Source: Clitopilus passeckerianus
Lineage: Eukaryota > Basidiomycota > Agaricomycetes > Agaricales > Entolomataceae
Direction of reading: 5' to 3'
Assembly: GCA_944990035.1 (NCBI GenBank)
Contig: CALYLX010000061.1
Location: 124,001 to 188,000 of the forward strand
Length of the DNA stretch: 64,000 bases
The translations under genes were made by a program, and so were the position numbers. Shown here piece by piece: positions 34,921-47,188 of the stretch (within the stretch, counting starts at the first letter, position 1; each line of letters begins with the position of its first letter). The notes below the pieces were generated by a model that had not been told where the DNA came from, searched no databases, and saw only the letters and a program-made list of their open reading frames with translations.

Positions 34921-36219
34921 ATGTCTCCCCCCATGTCGTCTGGTAAAGGAAAGGACTCTGCTGCAGCGCGTGTCCTGGGCTCGGGAACTTCTGGTGAGTT
35001 TACGGGGTGACGATGGGGGTGTGCCTCGTGTAGGGAACTCAATTGGAATTTGGTCTCGAATTGAATAGGTATTGCTGAGCTGCTAGTGTTCCACCCGGTC
35101 GACACAGTGGCAAAGAGGTTGATGAGCAACAAGGCAAAGGTACGTTCACTTCCATTCACCTCTTCGCCTGGCTTTCAGTTCTCACTCTAATGACTCTTCT
35201 CTCCTCAGGTCACACTCCCCGGTCTCTCAACCATCATCTTCCGGGACTATGCCACCGCCAGCATCCCCCGCAAGATGCTCTCCCTCTTCCCTGGATTAGG
35301 ATACGCAGCCGGATACAAGGTCGCCCAACGTATCTACAAATTCGGTGGTCAACCATGGTTCAACGACCTGATCAACCAAAACTTCAAGTCAAATTTCTCC
35401 AACACCTTTGGTGAAAGGAACGGGAAGCTCATGATGCAGGCTTGTGCTGGAAGGTTTGTCCCTATACACCCTTCCTCAAGAATCCAGGTCAACTGACGTC
35501 TGTATTTTCTTTTCTGGGTAGCTTGACTGGTATTGGTGAAGTCGTAAGTCGCCTCATTCCTTCCTCACATTGGCCAAATCACTAACTCACGCGTTTTTTA
35601 TTCTCAGGTCCTTCTCCCGCTTGACGTCCTCAAGATCAAGCGTCAGGTGAACCCGGAAGCTTTCCGTGGACGCGGCGTCTTCCGCATCTTCGCAGAGGAA
35701 GGCCGGAATCTCTACCGCGGATGGGGCTGGACTATGGCGCGTAACGCTCCCGGATCGTTTGCTGTATGTTTTTCTCGTGTCTTTCACATGCCGGCCTCAA
35801 CCTAACCGAAATCCTCTATCACAGCTCTTCGGTGCCTCGGCGTTCACAAAAGACTACGTTCTTGGCGTGAAGGACTACTCCAAAGCGACATGGACGCAGA
35901 ACTTCTTCGCTTCCATCGCTGGAGCCGTCGCTTCGATCACGGTTGCCGCACCGCTGGATGTGGTGAAGACCAGGATACAGAACGCCAACTTTGAATCGAA
36001 GGTTGGCGGGTTCACGGTGGTTAAGGAGTTAATCAAACATGAGGGGCCTACGGCTTTCTTTAAGGGCTTGACACCCAAGGTGCGTTTTTCGCTTCATTCT
36101 TGGAAGGGGATGATAGGTGCTAATGAGGTATGCGGTAGATTCTTGTTGTTGGACCTAAGCTCGTGTTCAGCTATACCCTCGCGCAGTCGCTTATACCCCT
36201 CTTCTCTAACTACGTCTGA
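34921..36219 (+). CDS. GGC1: Mitochondrial GTP/GDP carrier (GGC1 orthologue)
   Basis: Seven exons (34921-34993, 35069-35139, 35209-35453, 35522-35543, 35608-35763, 35825-36079, 36139-36219) give 300 residues, equal to yeast Ggc1. The match to yeast Ggc1 is close throughout: GIAELLVFHPVDTVAKRLMSN, LFPGLGYAAGYKVAQRIYKF, GEVVLLPLDVLKIKRQ, RGWGWTMARNAPGSFALFG, SIAGAVASITVAAPLDVVKT and GPKLVFSYTLAQSLIP. The three mitochondrial-carrier signatures are HPVDTVAKR, LPLDVLKIK and APLDVVKTR. The protein exchanges GTP for GDP across the inner membrane and is tied to iron balance and mitochondrial DNA upkeep in yeast. Exon 4 is 22 nt. All introns are GT-AG and the phases close. Confidence 0.95.
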
Positions 36220-36541
36220 GCGGATAAGTAGCCCATCCGTGGATTCGGGTGGGTGCTTAGCGCTTATGCCCCCATAGAAAATTAGAGGATCATATAGCTT
36301 CAGGCTATTGTCGCTCTTTTGAACCTTCACGGACCCTTCACACTTACATATCCATAGCGACTTGGATAGAGTAGATGATGACGATGCCCCGATCTAGAAC
36401 CACCCTTGAATTCTTTCTTTGAATTTGTTGTGCTATAGAAATACACTAATGCTTATACTTATGTCTTTCTTTATTTGATTATATGAAAGAATGATAATGA
36501 ACTCGTTCTCCCCTGCTCATGCTTAGTGTTGGATTTGATAG
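36220..36541. other. Convergent intergenic spacer
   Basis: Lies between the 3' ends of GGC1 (+) and the DUF427 gene (-). AT-rich near 36400-36480, as expected for two 3' untranslated regions. Nothing else is seen. Confidence 0.4.
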
Positions 36542-37004
36542 TTACTCGATGGTGACTTTGGTCTGTGCAAGGGTTTGAGGTCAGTGCTGGGGTCAGGAGG
36601 GAAGAGCACTGGACGGGACATACCTTGTAGAACGCGATCCAGCCTTCAATGTTCTTGGCTTTGTCGTAAGCGTTAGGGTAGTACCTGGAAGCAGTTATTA
36701 GTTGAATGTATGCACGAAAGTCCGAGCAGGAACTCACCAAGCTGCGTCCTTGACAGTCTCGTCGCCGATTTTCACGTCATAATATGAGGCGGTTCCCTTC
36801 CACCCACAGACGGTGCTATTGCAAGTATATATCAATTTCACCCTGTCAATGCTCGCGGGGAATTTGAGCTTAGACTCACTGGGTATCAGAATCATGGAAG
36901 AGCTCCTTGTTGATCGCGCTTGGTGGGAAGTAGTGGTTGTTCTCCACGACGATCGTCTCGGTGGATTCAGCGAGGGTGGTTCCGTTCAGAGTGACTTTGA
37001 CCAT
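36542..37004 (-). CDS. DUF427 domain protein
   Basis: Four exons on the minus strand (36880-37004, 36738-36815, 36624-36684, 36542-36562) give 94 residues, one complete DUF427 domain. Diagnostic segments are TIVVENNHYFPPSAI, HTVCGWKGTASYYDV, VKDAAWYYPNA and GWIAFYK. The family is widespread in bacteria and fungi and the biochemical role is unknown. The short length and the lack of a leader suggest a cytosolic protein. The last exon is 21 nt. A TATTTAA element on the minus strand lies about 115 bases upstream. All phases close. Confidence 0.9.
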
Positions 37005-37115
37005 CTTTGGGTGTTTGATTTGATTGCGACGTGAGAGTGAAGGGGATGAGAATGTGTGGATGAAGCGAATGGCTTGGATGATGTTGATGGACTCGGCGGA
37101 GGCAAATGGGCCGCG

Positions 37116-37122
37116 TTAAATA
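37116..37122 (-). promoter_or_regulatory. TATA-like element of DUF427 gene
   Basis: TATTTAA on the minus strand, about 112-118 bases before the ATG at 37004; position fits a core promoter. Confidence 0.4.
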
Positions 37123-38794
37123 GGGGCTCCGTGTTGCTTGATCAGCAACCACGAGCAGCTTACTACGGGCACGAGTCGATTGGAGCAACTGATTTGTTGT
37201 TCGGTACAGATTTGTATCCTCTAGACGGTCGCTTCTGCGGGCACGAGAGGCTATCAGGAATCGCTAATGTCACGTTGGGACGAGAGGAGCTCATAGGCAA
37301 CTTCAACTTCTGCAAGCACCCATCGTGGACATGTCGACTACTCATCTTTCCTGTATTTGGACTCCTGAGGGGCTGTAGGAGACATTGTTCAGATCTCGAC
37401 TTAGCTTCTTTGACTAGTTGGAGTTGTGGCCTCAATCAATCGTCGGCATTCGAGGATCGTCGATGTCGAGCTTCTACTGGGATGCAGGGGCCATTTTGGT
37501 TTCCCATAGACCATTAACTCAGGACGAAGCCACGAAGCCGCGTTGAGAGCCTGTCCCCACTGGCACTATTCCGAATACTGCTATTGTACATTGTAAAAGT
37601 CGTGATATATAAGATAACGGATAAATAGGTAATAAATAAGAAAACAATGTATCGGAACAGTACTATAGAGTTGCAGTGTTAACTTTGAAATTTGAAGTTT
37701 GAGGTTGACAGTCTGGTAAAAAGGCAAGAGTGGCTATTCGTTTAGTCGGCTTTGTCCACCCACACCTTTGCCAAGTTCCCATTGCGAACTGGAGGATCAA
37801 GCACCCTTGAGCCAAATCCAGCACGATAGTGCAGTTGCAAGCCGATGCCGAAAGCTCTGCATCGACATTCACAAGCCAGTTCATTGAACCCTGCCGGCCT
37901 GGGCACACTAAAGGGATTAACTTACTCATAAACTGGGCCTGGTGCTTGGTGTGCAGTTAACTCGTTCGTCGTGCTTCCTATTAGGATCATAATTCTCTAT
38001 TCACAAGTCCCCCAACAGTTCACGCTGGTTCTCTTCCCATCGAAAGCCAAGGCCGCTGGCGCGGAAAGCCAGGATCGTGCTGGGAGATCATGAATGACGA
38101 AACCGGAGCAATTGTATTACGCTCAGGCTGTGTCCTGGCGTAGCTGGGAGCAATGACCATGACGCTGGCGCATTGACATTTCTCCCATCTCCGGCTGGTG
38201 AAATGGGACTCTGTGGTGTTGTAAAGTCGAGAAAACGAAGAGCAGTTCCAAGAGCAGTTCGGAAGAATAAAGCTGTTGCACCAAGTCGGTGGCCATGCAA
38301 ATGGCTCGGGCGCTTGAAACGGCCAAGTGGCTTGGGAGTGGGCTTTTCACATACACCCACCCACACCTCGCTCACGAATGCACACCTCTTCCTGATGCCT
38401 CATGAGTGATCAAGCTCAGGCTTCTCTCTGAGTCTTACCCGTCTATCCCATTCTGGGGCTGGATGGAGGTCAACGACGAATGCGGAGCTCCCTTCACCTT
38501 AATCCACTGCCCTCCAGTCTCCACCGCCGAACCTTATCTCTATGACTCCTTGGCCCTCGCTTCAGTCCACGAACGTGCTCTCTTGGCGTCCCCGAACCCT
38601 GCCAAACCTTCTTATTATAGACACCGCCTCCGGTGGCAGTACTCCCGAGATCAATTTTAGCCTGTAAACTGAAGGCTGGACTGCACGCCGCAGCCATGAT
38701 GACGATGTCATTCAACGGTCCTCAAATTATTTTGTCCACCTGGAGTCAAAGTTATTTTCTTTCTTACCCCCACCCGCAATAACCCCCACTTCGC
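37123..38794. other. Gene-free divergent intergenic region
   Basis: About 1.7 kb between the DUF427 gene and the transporter. Open frames of 70-150 codons occur on both strands but overlap one another and show no domains. A run near 38200-38400 is open in several frames with no family match. Confidence 0.35.
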
Positions 38795-40855
38795 ATGACC
38801 CACCCGTCTGACTTGCCTATCGGCGAGCTACTGGTCACGGTTTTCAATGTGCGTTCTTCGGCTCTCTCCTTATCTTTCACGAAAGGCACAAAACTAATGT
38901 GATGAGGTTTAGTCTATCCTTGAGGTCTTTATACTATGTCTGGCAGGCTACGTCCTCGCAAGGAAAGGTGTTTTGGATAAGAAAACACAACGAGTGCGTT
39001 TCTTCCTTCGTTCGACACTTCTTGTTCTCATCTCTGCCGGCATTGTAGCAACTCAACCACCTGAACACCTCCCTCTTCACCCCTGCCCTTCTCTTCTCCA
39101 AAGTTGCCCTCTCCCTCACACCCCAGAAACTCCGTGAACTCTATGTCCTCCCCATATTCTTCATTCTCACAACATGCACCTCTCTCATCATCTCCCTTGT
39201 CCTCTCGCGTATTTTCGGCCTCAAACGCTCTCAGAAAAACTTCGCTGTAGCTGCATCGATGTTTATGAACTCGAACTCGTTGCCGGTGGCGCTTATGGGC
39301 AGCTTGGTGGCGGGTATGAAGGGGATGAAGTGGAAAAAGCCAGGTCAGGATGATGAAGGCGATAGCAAGGATGCGATGCTTGGGAGGGCGCTGACTTATT
39401 TGGTGTTGGCGAGTACGATGGGGATGATTGTGAGCGTTTTTCCTTGCTTCTGTTCTCTTTCTATTGATTGCTCATTTTTATACTCGTCTAGCTTCGATGG
39501 TCATTTGGCGTCAGACTCTTAGCAGCGGCAGATGATGACGAGCCTACGCCTCCTCCTTCACCAAAGATTTCGTATAACCATCAACCTCTCCCCAGCTTTC
39601 GAACGAATTCTCCGGAGGATGAACACATTGACAGCGTTCGATCCTCGAGGACTCTTACTTTCCCCACCGTAGCGTCTTCATCCACGATGGTCGAAGCTAC
39701 TTCCCCCCGTGATCAAGCCCAACCTGACAGCACGAAGCATCTCCGCCCTCCTCCCCCTCGTCGACAAACAACGTACTTTCGCTCCTTCCCCAATTCACCA
39801 ACGCAGAGTGTCCTTGACTTGTCTGCGGATTCTTTGGAGTCAAGCAGGAGAGCCAGCGTCGTGGATCTGTTAGATAGGGACTCAGAGGAAGATGGGCAGG
39901 ATGTACTCCCTGGGCCGAATCTGGACACAACCCTTCGTCCTCATCACCCAAAATCCCCCAAATCCCCTTTCTGGAAACGCTTCAAACGCCGTATCACTCG
40001 GGCTTGGCGGGGATTCACGTCGTTCATGACTATCCCGCTGTACGCCTCGCTTCTCTCCATCGTCGTGGCGCTCACGCCGCCCCTGCAACATGCGTTAGAG
40101 AACCATATGGCGCCTGTGAAGGGGGCGTTGAAGGCTGCTGGGAGTTGTAGTATCCCGATTACACTGGTTGTGTTGGGTGGGTATTTTTGGAAGGAGGAAG
40201 GGGGTAAGGCGGAAGTGGGGAAAGGGATAGGTCCTCGGGAGGAGGAGGCGGTTGAGGATGGAGTTGCAACGGAAGGTATACCGAAGTCGAAGAGCTCGGA
40301 TACGCTGGTGGAGAATGTGAAGAACCTCTTCAGGAAAAGAAAGGATCCCAACGACGGGGAGCGTATCCCCAGGTGGATGGAAGACCAACCCACAGCTAGC
40401 AGCTCCCTTACGCTGGGCAACACAAGAGAGGTCGAGGCGAAAAAGAAGGGGAGAGGAGAGACGAAAACGGTGATAGTTGCTATTCTGTCGAGGATGGTGC
40501 TCACACCGCTGTTGTTGATGCCGGTTGTGGTGTGGTGTGCGAAGGTTAATGATGAAGGAGGGAGGGTGTGGGTGCCTGTGTTTGAAGAGTGAGTATTACT
40601 TCTCTGTATCACCGTCAGTAAGGATTAACGCTGACGTTCATTCCGTCATCTAGTCCAATATTCATCCTCAGCATAACCCTCCTCCTCGCCTCACCGCCTG
40701 CGCTCACGCTTGCGCAAATCACACAAGCTTCAGCTGGAGGCGGGCAGGCATTTGAGAGACTGATTTCGAGGACAATTTTTTGGAGTTACTGTGTTGTAAC
40801 ACCTCCGGCGATGGTTTTGTGGGTTGTGGTTGGGTTGATTGTGGGGAGGGTGTAG
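38795..40855 (+). CDS. Auxin-efflux-carrier (AEC) family membrane transporter
   Basis: Five exons (38795-38848, 38913-38993, 39049-39429, 39492-40588, 40654-40855) give 604 residues. The N-terminal half holds AEC-type helices: ILEVFILCLAGYVLARKGVLD, QLNHLNTSLFTPALLFSKV, PIFFILTTCTSLIISLVLS, and MFMNSNSLPVALMGSLV with the polar turn typical of the family. A long cytosolic loop of about 160 residues follows, rich in Ser, Pro and Asp. The second helix bundle comes after it (FMTIPLYASLLSIVVALTPP, CSIPITLVVLGGYFW, ILSRMVLTPLLLMPVVVW, FILSITLLLASPPALTLAQI). Fungal members (yeast Ecm3 and related) are usually found in internal membranes; the substrate is unknown. Topology and length are typical for fungal AEC proteins. 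Confidence 0.9.
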
Positions 40856-41518
40856 GTGAGCAAGGGTCAGGAAGTCCGACCTGACTACATGGTGTCGAGG
40901 AGGACACGACTGGGTTGAGGACCGTATTAGACGATTGTTTTCTTGCACATTTTTGGGATTTGCTTTGCATGGATAGACAGTTTGATACCTGTAAATAATT
41001 GTAATGGCTTGCAAACACGACATTGATATTCACACTCGCCTCTTAAACCTACTATAATTATTCATGGTCTCAGCTCGGGGTTCCGGTCAGTGCAGAGTCA
41101 GTGTCGTGTGACTTGTAGTCAATTCAAGGTCAATCCAGTCGGACTTCAGTCCGTCAATAGTTAAAACAGGTCGGAATCTAGTCAATTTGTAGTCAGTAGA
41201 TAGTCAATGCCAAGTCATTTTCTAGTCATTTCTTAGTCGTCCTTCAGTCGTTCCGTAGTCACTCATTAGTCAAGCTGAGTGGATACAAAGTAGGCGACAA
41301 AAATACGAGATTGTCATAGGACCAGGGATGGAATTTTTGAGAGCCATTAGAATTAACGATGGTACGTGTACGTATATGAATACCACCATATGAATAGGAT
41401 ACAAAGCTTGCAGAGTATAGTATACGATATATTACAAGATAGCGCCCGATGAACCCCGGAAAATCACCAAAGTAGATGAGGACGAACGGAGTACAAAAAA
41501 AGAACTTCGGAAACTGAG
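40856..41518. other. Convergent intergenic region with a GTCA minisatellite
   Basis: Lies between the 3' ends of the AEC transporter (+) and KRE9-like copy 2 (-). The centre is a degenerate short tandem repeat (41085-41275), listed separately. No gene is present. Confidence 0.45.
41085..41275. repeat. Degenerate (A/T)AGTCA minisatellite, ~10-12 base period
   Basis: Across about 190 bases some eighteen copies of AGTC or GGTC followed by A or G recur about every 9-13 bases. Examples are TAGTCAATT, CAGTCGGAC, TAGTCAGTAGATAGTCAATG, TAGTCATTTCTTAGTCGT and TAGTCACTCATTAGTCAAG. All copies run in one direction. The unit is best written TNNTAGTCA. The flanks lose the pattern sharply. It could be a slippage-born satellite or a cluster of binding sites. 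Confidence 0.65.
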
Positions 41519-42160
41519 TTATTTATGAATGGTGAATTTTTGGCTGCGATTACCAGAATCACCCATGACTGTTCGCAAATAGGAGGTAAGAATGATAGAG
41601 CTTGGGAGGGGACGGAAACATACGTACCAACGACGATGTAATTATCACCTGGTTTTGTATTTTCCGGAACCTTGACAGAGACTTGCCCGTGGGACAAGTC
41701 GCAGTTACCCACACCAGCCCCAGCCAGGGGACTGTTGACTGGTGGTTGGTCAGCCACACATCCTCTTGGGGAGAGAGGGAGAGAGAGGAAAACGTACTTT
41801 GGAGATGTTCATCTAGGCTTCCATCCTTGAGGTAGCCCAAGTAGATGCTACAGCGTGTACCTGCTGGAATTCCGCTTGGATCCCTAGAGGCGACGAACTC
41901 GTCAGCCCAGGTGAAGTTGGATCAAAAAGGAGGTGTTCGTACCATGTAACCGTCGTTGAAGACCCTGCTTTCCATTTGGATCCAGCCGTTGGGGAGGTGA
42001 TGTGTGGATTGTACACCATCCGACGGGGAAGGCCTGGATACCACAACGTGCTGTAGGCGACTTGACATGGGAGACAGATGCTAGCCGCCACGCTTATCCT
42101 CGCTGACAGAAGGATCGTGCAAGCAAGGATCGACGCAAGGACGAAGATGCCAGTGAACAT
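41519..42160 (-). CDS. KRE9/KNH-like small secreted protein (copy 2)
   Basis: Four exons on the minus strand (41943-42160, 41798-41883, 41628-41738, 41519-41568) give 154 residues. A hydrophobic N-terminus (GIFVLASILACTILL) acts as signal peptide. About 25 extra residues with two cysteines (SICLPCQVAY) follow, absent from the other copies. The KRE9-like domain reads PHITSPTAGSKWKAGSSTTV, GIPAGTRCSIYLGYL, GQVSVKVPENTKPGDNYIVV, MGDSGNRSQKFTI. The usual HPLA motif is altered to NSPLAGAG with an insertion (NCDLSHG), which puts four or more cysteines in the mature protein. Introns match the other copies (after VTW, before the PLA motif, before GDSGN). It is secreted, without a GPI signal. Confidence 0.85.
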
Positions 42161-43227
42161 CCTGGGCCTGCCTCGAGTTCCGTGAAGTCGATACAAAGAA
42201 TTGAAGAACGAGTAGAGGTGGCCTCGAAGATGGTGGTCGAAAGAAAAAAGAAGACAGGAGAAAGAATGGTGGGGCTGACTGGAGAGAAAACTTCGTTATG
42301 TTATAGATTATCTTGATCGAGTCCGGTGTCTGAGTGGAGTGTAGCTCCGCCCCGTTTCATTAAGCTTAGCTGGAACCGGTGCAATCCTCAATCGAGGCTA
42401 ATCGGGGGCATTTGTACGGCACAATAGACTGGAATGGGCGCAAGCCAAGAGAGTTTTAGACGCGCAGGTAAGTTTTTTGTTCTTCCAATGTAGTGATGTT
42501 TACGCTGTATCGACAGGCAGTACTCGTAAGCAAGAAAACAGCGAAGCCTGGTGTTGAGTAGCCAGTGCATGTATTGCCAGTGTTCGAAGCCATCAAGACG
42601 AACGTTTGCGATGCAATGTGCATTGGCTTGGTATTCAGAGGATTGGATTCGGTACAGCGTTTCCGACACTTGACCACCTCAAAAAAGAAAGGTGGCTGAG
42701 GGACAGGGACGCCGCAGGTGTAGCACCATGTCCTCGTGCCCATGTCACGGTCGATTGCATTCGGAGGAGAGACTCCTCCGGCTAAATCGTGAGATATTCG
42801 AGTCACTCGTAACGTGCACGTGCTCTGATCCGAGAATGTGACGAGCGCGACCCGTGACACCGACTCGACACTTGTTGGTTTGACACTGACAGTTTGGTCG
42901 ACTTGATCATCCTCACCATCATCGCCTTGAGCGGTGCCGGAATGCTTCGTGTTGACTAGGAGGAAGGGGAGGAGTCAGTGAGCCTGTATATAGAGTGGAT
43001 GCAAGGTCAGTTGGGCGCGTCTATATCTTGCTCCTAAATTAATAACAAGGCCGCTCGACAGCAAGCGCTCCATTGTGCATATTGTGTTCTCGGAAGAGTG
43101 AACGGGTGAAAATTCAAGTAGAAGCCTTCAACAAACCATATTGAAAGGTTGCACCCTACGATTGACACCTTTCATGAAATCCGAGCTGTGGCACATACGG
43201 CCTGCCCAAGTTTCACATTGAACAATA
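42161..43227. other. Divergent intergenic region
   Basis: Between KRE9-like copy 2 (-) and the RIF1-like gene (+). A 134-codon open frame at 42456-42860 (-) has no ATG at its 5' end and no known domain, so I do not call it. No RNA gene was recognised. Confidence 0.35.
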
Positions 43228-46200
43228 ATGGCAACCTCTGTTCTGGCCAATAGCCGCAAAGCCAACTCATTCTCAACGTCTGACACCTCAAATGCCGGGA
43301 AAGGCGCCTCCACATCCAACAGAGGAATTATGGAGGTCAGGGGGAAACACACACTCAAAGCAACTTCTCCTTCACCGCAATCATCGCCATTACAACAGTC
43401 AACATACTTCTCATCAGCCTATGAAACTTTGGTTGACTTTTCCGAAGACGGGTTCTCATATGCTCCCATTCACGACCTTGTAGAAGCCTATCATATTCTC
43501 AACACCAGAATTCGCGCCGTCACACCAGCCTTATTGGGTTCGCATGGCATCATGCCTGCCTTGCAAACTTTGCAAGCAGACTCACGACGACTGACCAGAG
43601 CCATTTGTCGTGATATTCAACTTGCACTAGTCAACCCGTTCGGGTCATCTTCTTCTCTGGCCCTGTCTGAATACCATGTGCAGCGTTCACGGGACCTTGG
43701 AACACTGTGTCAAGCATGCCTTTGCCTGGTCTCAAGCATGTTTGCTTTACCCAATCTGTCTTGTTTGTTTAGTGGTTTGCCTAATCTCTTTCATATCCAG
43801 CACTCGTATTGACGGAGCGGATTTTAGATCAAGACCTTGGGCTCATTCTTGAGGATGTGCTCGACATTGCACTTGCAGAGAGCCTGACGCTGCCATCCCC
43901 ATCCAAGATTCGATTACTTGCATTTTGGGTTATTCGAACACAAGCACTGCCCGCATCAGTTATCACACGCCAGACCATTAAACTAGCCCGAGTGATACGC
44001 AAGGGCCTTGAAGGACAAAAGGAGCTGCAGACTGTGTTGGACGCGCTGAAGGTATATATGTTTCTTTTCAACATTGCCATAGTCCTGACTCCTTTAACTC
44101 GACAAGGCCATCCAAGGACTTCTACAATCACACGCTGCCGGTCTTGTAGCACCTTTGGCCGAATTTCTACCCCAAAGCCTGGTACATCTCAGTGCAGAAG
44201 ACGCTATGTTGCGGTTGCATGCTGCCCACGCTTTGAGTGGTTTTGCTGTTTGCAAACTCGAGCTACCGCCCGATTTCCCCCACGACTCCATACAACGACA
44301 CGTTCTCAGATTCATCGAACATCATTCCGCGAAAGAGGGTATCAATGAAGGCGACCGCCGAATGTCCCAGATTATAACCGACTCTTTCGCTTCACGAGAT
44401 CGTTTGCGTATAGCGTGGTGCTTAGTCGTCGTTGCATGCATCATCGTTCTCCTAGAGGACACTATCTTCACCCACCCTAAATCCCTTAGGCTCTGCGCTG
44501 TCGTTTTTGATGGTGCACTCAAGTACCGATCAAGGACAATCGACAAGCTTCATATGCATGTATGGCGAGCCTTCGTGTGGTCATTCTCACGGCTCCTCGC
44601 AAAAACCAAGCAGGATCCGAAAATGCGAGCGAAGGTGGACAAGGTCCTAGGATTCGTGGCGGAGGAATTGAAGGATGGGATTGGAGAATCGTTGGTGGCA
44701 GTCTTGCTATCGCAGGCACCCAGACTCGGGACCTCCGAGCCCGCTCCCTTCGTGGTAGCAGCTCTCAAGATAGTGGGGAGGATGATCGCTGGCGACAAGA
44801 AGGCTGAGCCCCGTGATGGCATGCTTCTCCTTCACCGGCTCACCAGTGGGCTTGGCAGCCCCGGGATGTTATTTAGCCCGAAAGCTGGGATTGGCCGGCC
44901 TGCTCCAGGATTGTTTGACGGAAATATTTTGGAGGCCAGCAAGGATGTACTGAGTCGCAGTGTCCTCAGTCTGACGGGGGTGGATATGGCGGGTGTGAGG
45001 GTGCTCTCGGTGGAGGAGATGAAGGTTTTCTGGGAAGAGCTGGTTTCACATTGGGCGGTATCTGCAGAGATGGTCGTACAGAAGGCCGATGTCGAGATTC
45101 CGGTACGCTCTGAACTATTGTCACCAGCCACATGGTGCTAACCACTTTGACAGACGGAACTATTTGACGTCTGGCAGTCGCTACTACTCGGCCAAGCAGA
45201 ATTGGATTTAGCGCAAGGTCCTAGCCACCTAGTTGCTTCCACAGAGGTTACCAGCCAGGTTGCTGCCTCCCTCGTGCAATTTTTCTCTCAACTTGGAGAT
45301 GCGGACGATCAAAAACGACGCATCAGCCTGATACATCGTCTTTTCGGCATTGCTAGAAGCGTTTACGCACCCAGCTGGGCTCCTGGTCCCGCTCAAGTCG
45401 TGCTCGCCAATTTGCTGGAGCAGCCATTTGATCTTACCGATCATGGTGTCAAGGAGGCTTGGACGAGATTGTGCCACCAGCTAGTGGCGACTCGGATTCC
45501 GACTTTGTTGCATGTCATCTCTGCGTACAATCCGGGCAAGGGAAATATAGTAGCGCAGCGGCAGCTGTGGATTACTACCGCGCAACATTGGAGCAAACCG
45601 GAGGGGCCGTCGACCTTGGAAGGACTTGTAACTCTTTTGCAAGTTCCTGTCTTGTCAGTGCACATCTTTATTTGTCTCAAAGCTAGTCTTTAACTTAGTA
45701 TTCATCAGGGCATGGAAGATGACACAAGCTGAGGTTAAAGTGTGGACGACGACTTTGAGGCATGCTACCTCTTTGGCAAGAACGAAACGGATCAGAGAGT
45801 TTACCGTGGTACAGGGCCTTGTGGAGGTGATTGGTTCTGAAAGGTAAGCCATTCATTGAAGTACCGCGGACTCATTGATTAACGTTTTATCAGGCTTGTG
45901 GATCAGCCCTCAGTCGTTGCCGCTCTACTGGATTGTCTCAAACCTTCCGACTTCACCACCACGCTGCACGACATTGTAGCAGTAGTTGACCGAACGCTTC
46001 GTGCTCAATATCCACCGAAACCGGAGGACCTGCCAGCGTGTCTCAACATCATCCAGCGAGTGGGAGAACTGATAACTACGGCGCCGTCTTCTGTCACCAT
46101 TCAATGTTTGGGTGCACTTAAGGAATCGTTGCACGTCTGGATAGTGGATGAGGAGAAGGCGATGCTAGGTTCAGAATATGACCACATCGTGAGTAATCCT

Positions 46201-47057
46201 CGTCTTACCATGGGCACCCCTCTAACAGATTGTTCAGGTACGAACGCTCTACCGCAGTATCCTTGCAGCGTTACGGCCATGTATGCCTTCTGTAGAAGTG
46301 TTGCTTGCCATTTCCCCCTTCCTTGTCACTGTCTTTTCTGCCAGCGACCCGTCCGGATCAACTGCCTTCCAAGACTTCTGGCGCGCCACCTATCATAATA
46401 TTGAGAGGTATCGGCAATATTACCCTCCAGATTTGAAGGCCATTCTTCTAGGCTTGACGGATGTGTATGGCGGAAGTTTGGCGGATGGCTTGTCGTTGGG
46501 TTCGGAATCTCAAGCAACGGTCCGTGATCCTGTTTAATGAATTAGAAAATGAATGTCTGATCAGGAAATGTTTTCAGGCAATGACTACAATTCTCGACTC
46601 ACAATCACCTCCACTTAGGGCAGTTGGAGATGTATCCGACGTGTTGCCCCAAAGCTTGATTGGGGCTGCCCTGCTTGCAAGTGCTGAGCATCACACTCCT
46701 CGCCGCGAATCCACCCCGTCAGCGGCCTCTACTAAACGTCGACACGAGGACGCATTTCAACCTGAAGACTCGGAGGAGCATGTTACTAGTCAAGTCATCC
46801 TCAGTCCCCAGGATGAAGATACACAGACGCGGAAGCGAAGACGGGTCTCTAGTTGGATCCATACCACCTCCTTCATTGGACCCTCGCCACCCATATTACT
46901 CTCACCTCCGTTGGTTCTGAGCTTGCAAACCCCTGATGATATAGCTGACCCCCAGTCAAAGGGGGAGGAGACGTCGTTTCAGGGTGATTACGACAGCTGG
47001 GAAATAGGGATGTCATCCCAGGAAATTGAGCAGATCCGGAAGGATCTGGCTCCCTGA
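43228..47057 (+). CDS. RIF1 N-terminal-domain protein (telomere/replication-timing factor)
   Basis: Eight exons (43228-43774, 43801-44051, 44107-45102, 45154-45653, 45709-45843, 45894-46188, 46238-46519, 46578-47057) give 1161 residues. After a Ser-rich leader comes a long alpha-helical, HEAT-like array, for example DLVEAYHILNTRIRAV, LRLCAVVFDGALKYRS, HVWRAFVWSFSRLL, AELFDVWQ-type helices and AWKMTQAEVKVWTTTLRHA. Order and wording fit the RIF1 N-terminal domain. RIF1 binds telomeric or damaged DNA and recruits PP1 phosphatase to delay origin firing. The C-terminal 170 residues are disordered, with a basic patch (TRKRRRVSS) likely to be a nuclear signal. I did not find clear RVxF or SILK PP1-docking motifs. 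The last intron acceptors fit; at exon 7 an alternative acceptor 9 bases upstream would add IVQ. Confidence 0.7.
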
Positions 47058-47188
47058 CATATTTGCTGTCGAAATATCGGACATTTAAGGGATTAGATCA
47101 TGCTTATTTAACTTATCCATATTTATCTCGAAGCCATTGTACAATTATTAACACGTTAAGGTCTGTTGAATCTTCTATTAGAATGCAA

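Noticed and set aside
39687..40612. Long minus-strand frame of 222 codons opposite the AEC transporter
   Set aside because: A mirror of the transporter's coding strand; the plus-strand frame has family motifs and closing splice phases.
42456..42860. 134-codon Cys-containing frame on the minus strand, considered as a small secreted protein
   Set aside because: It begins with a GTG, has no signal peptide, and no upstream exon could be joined.
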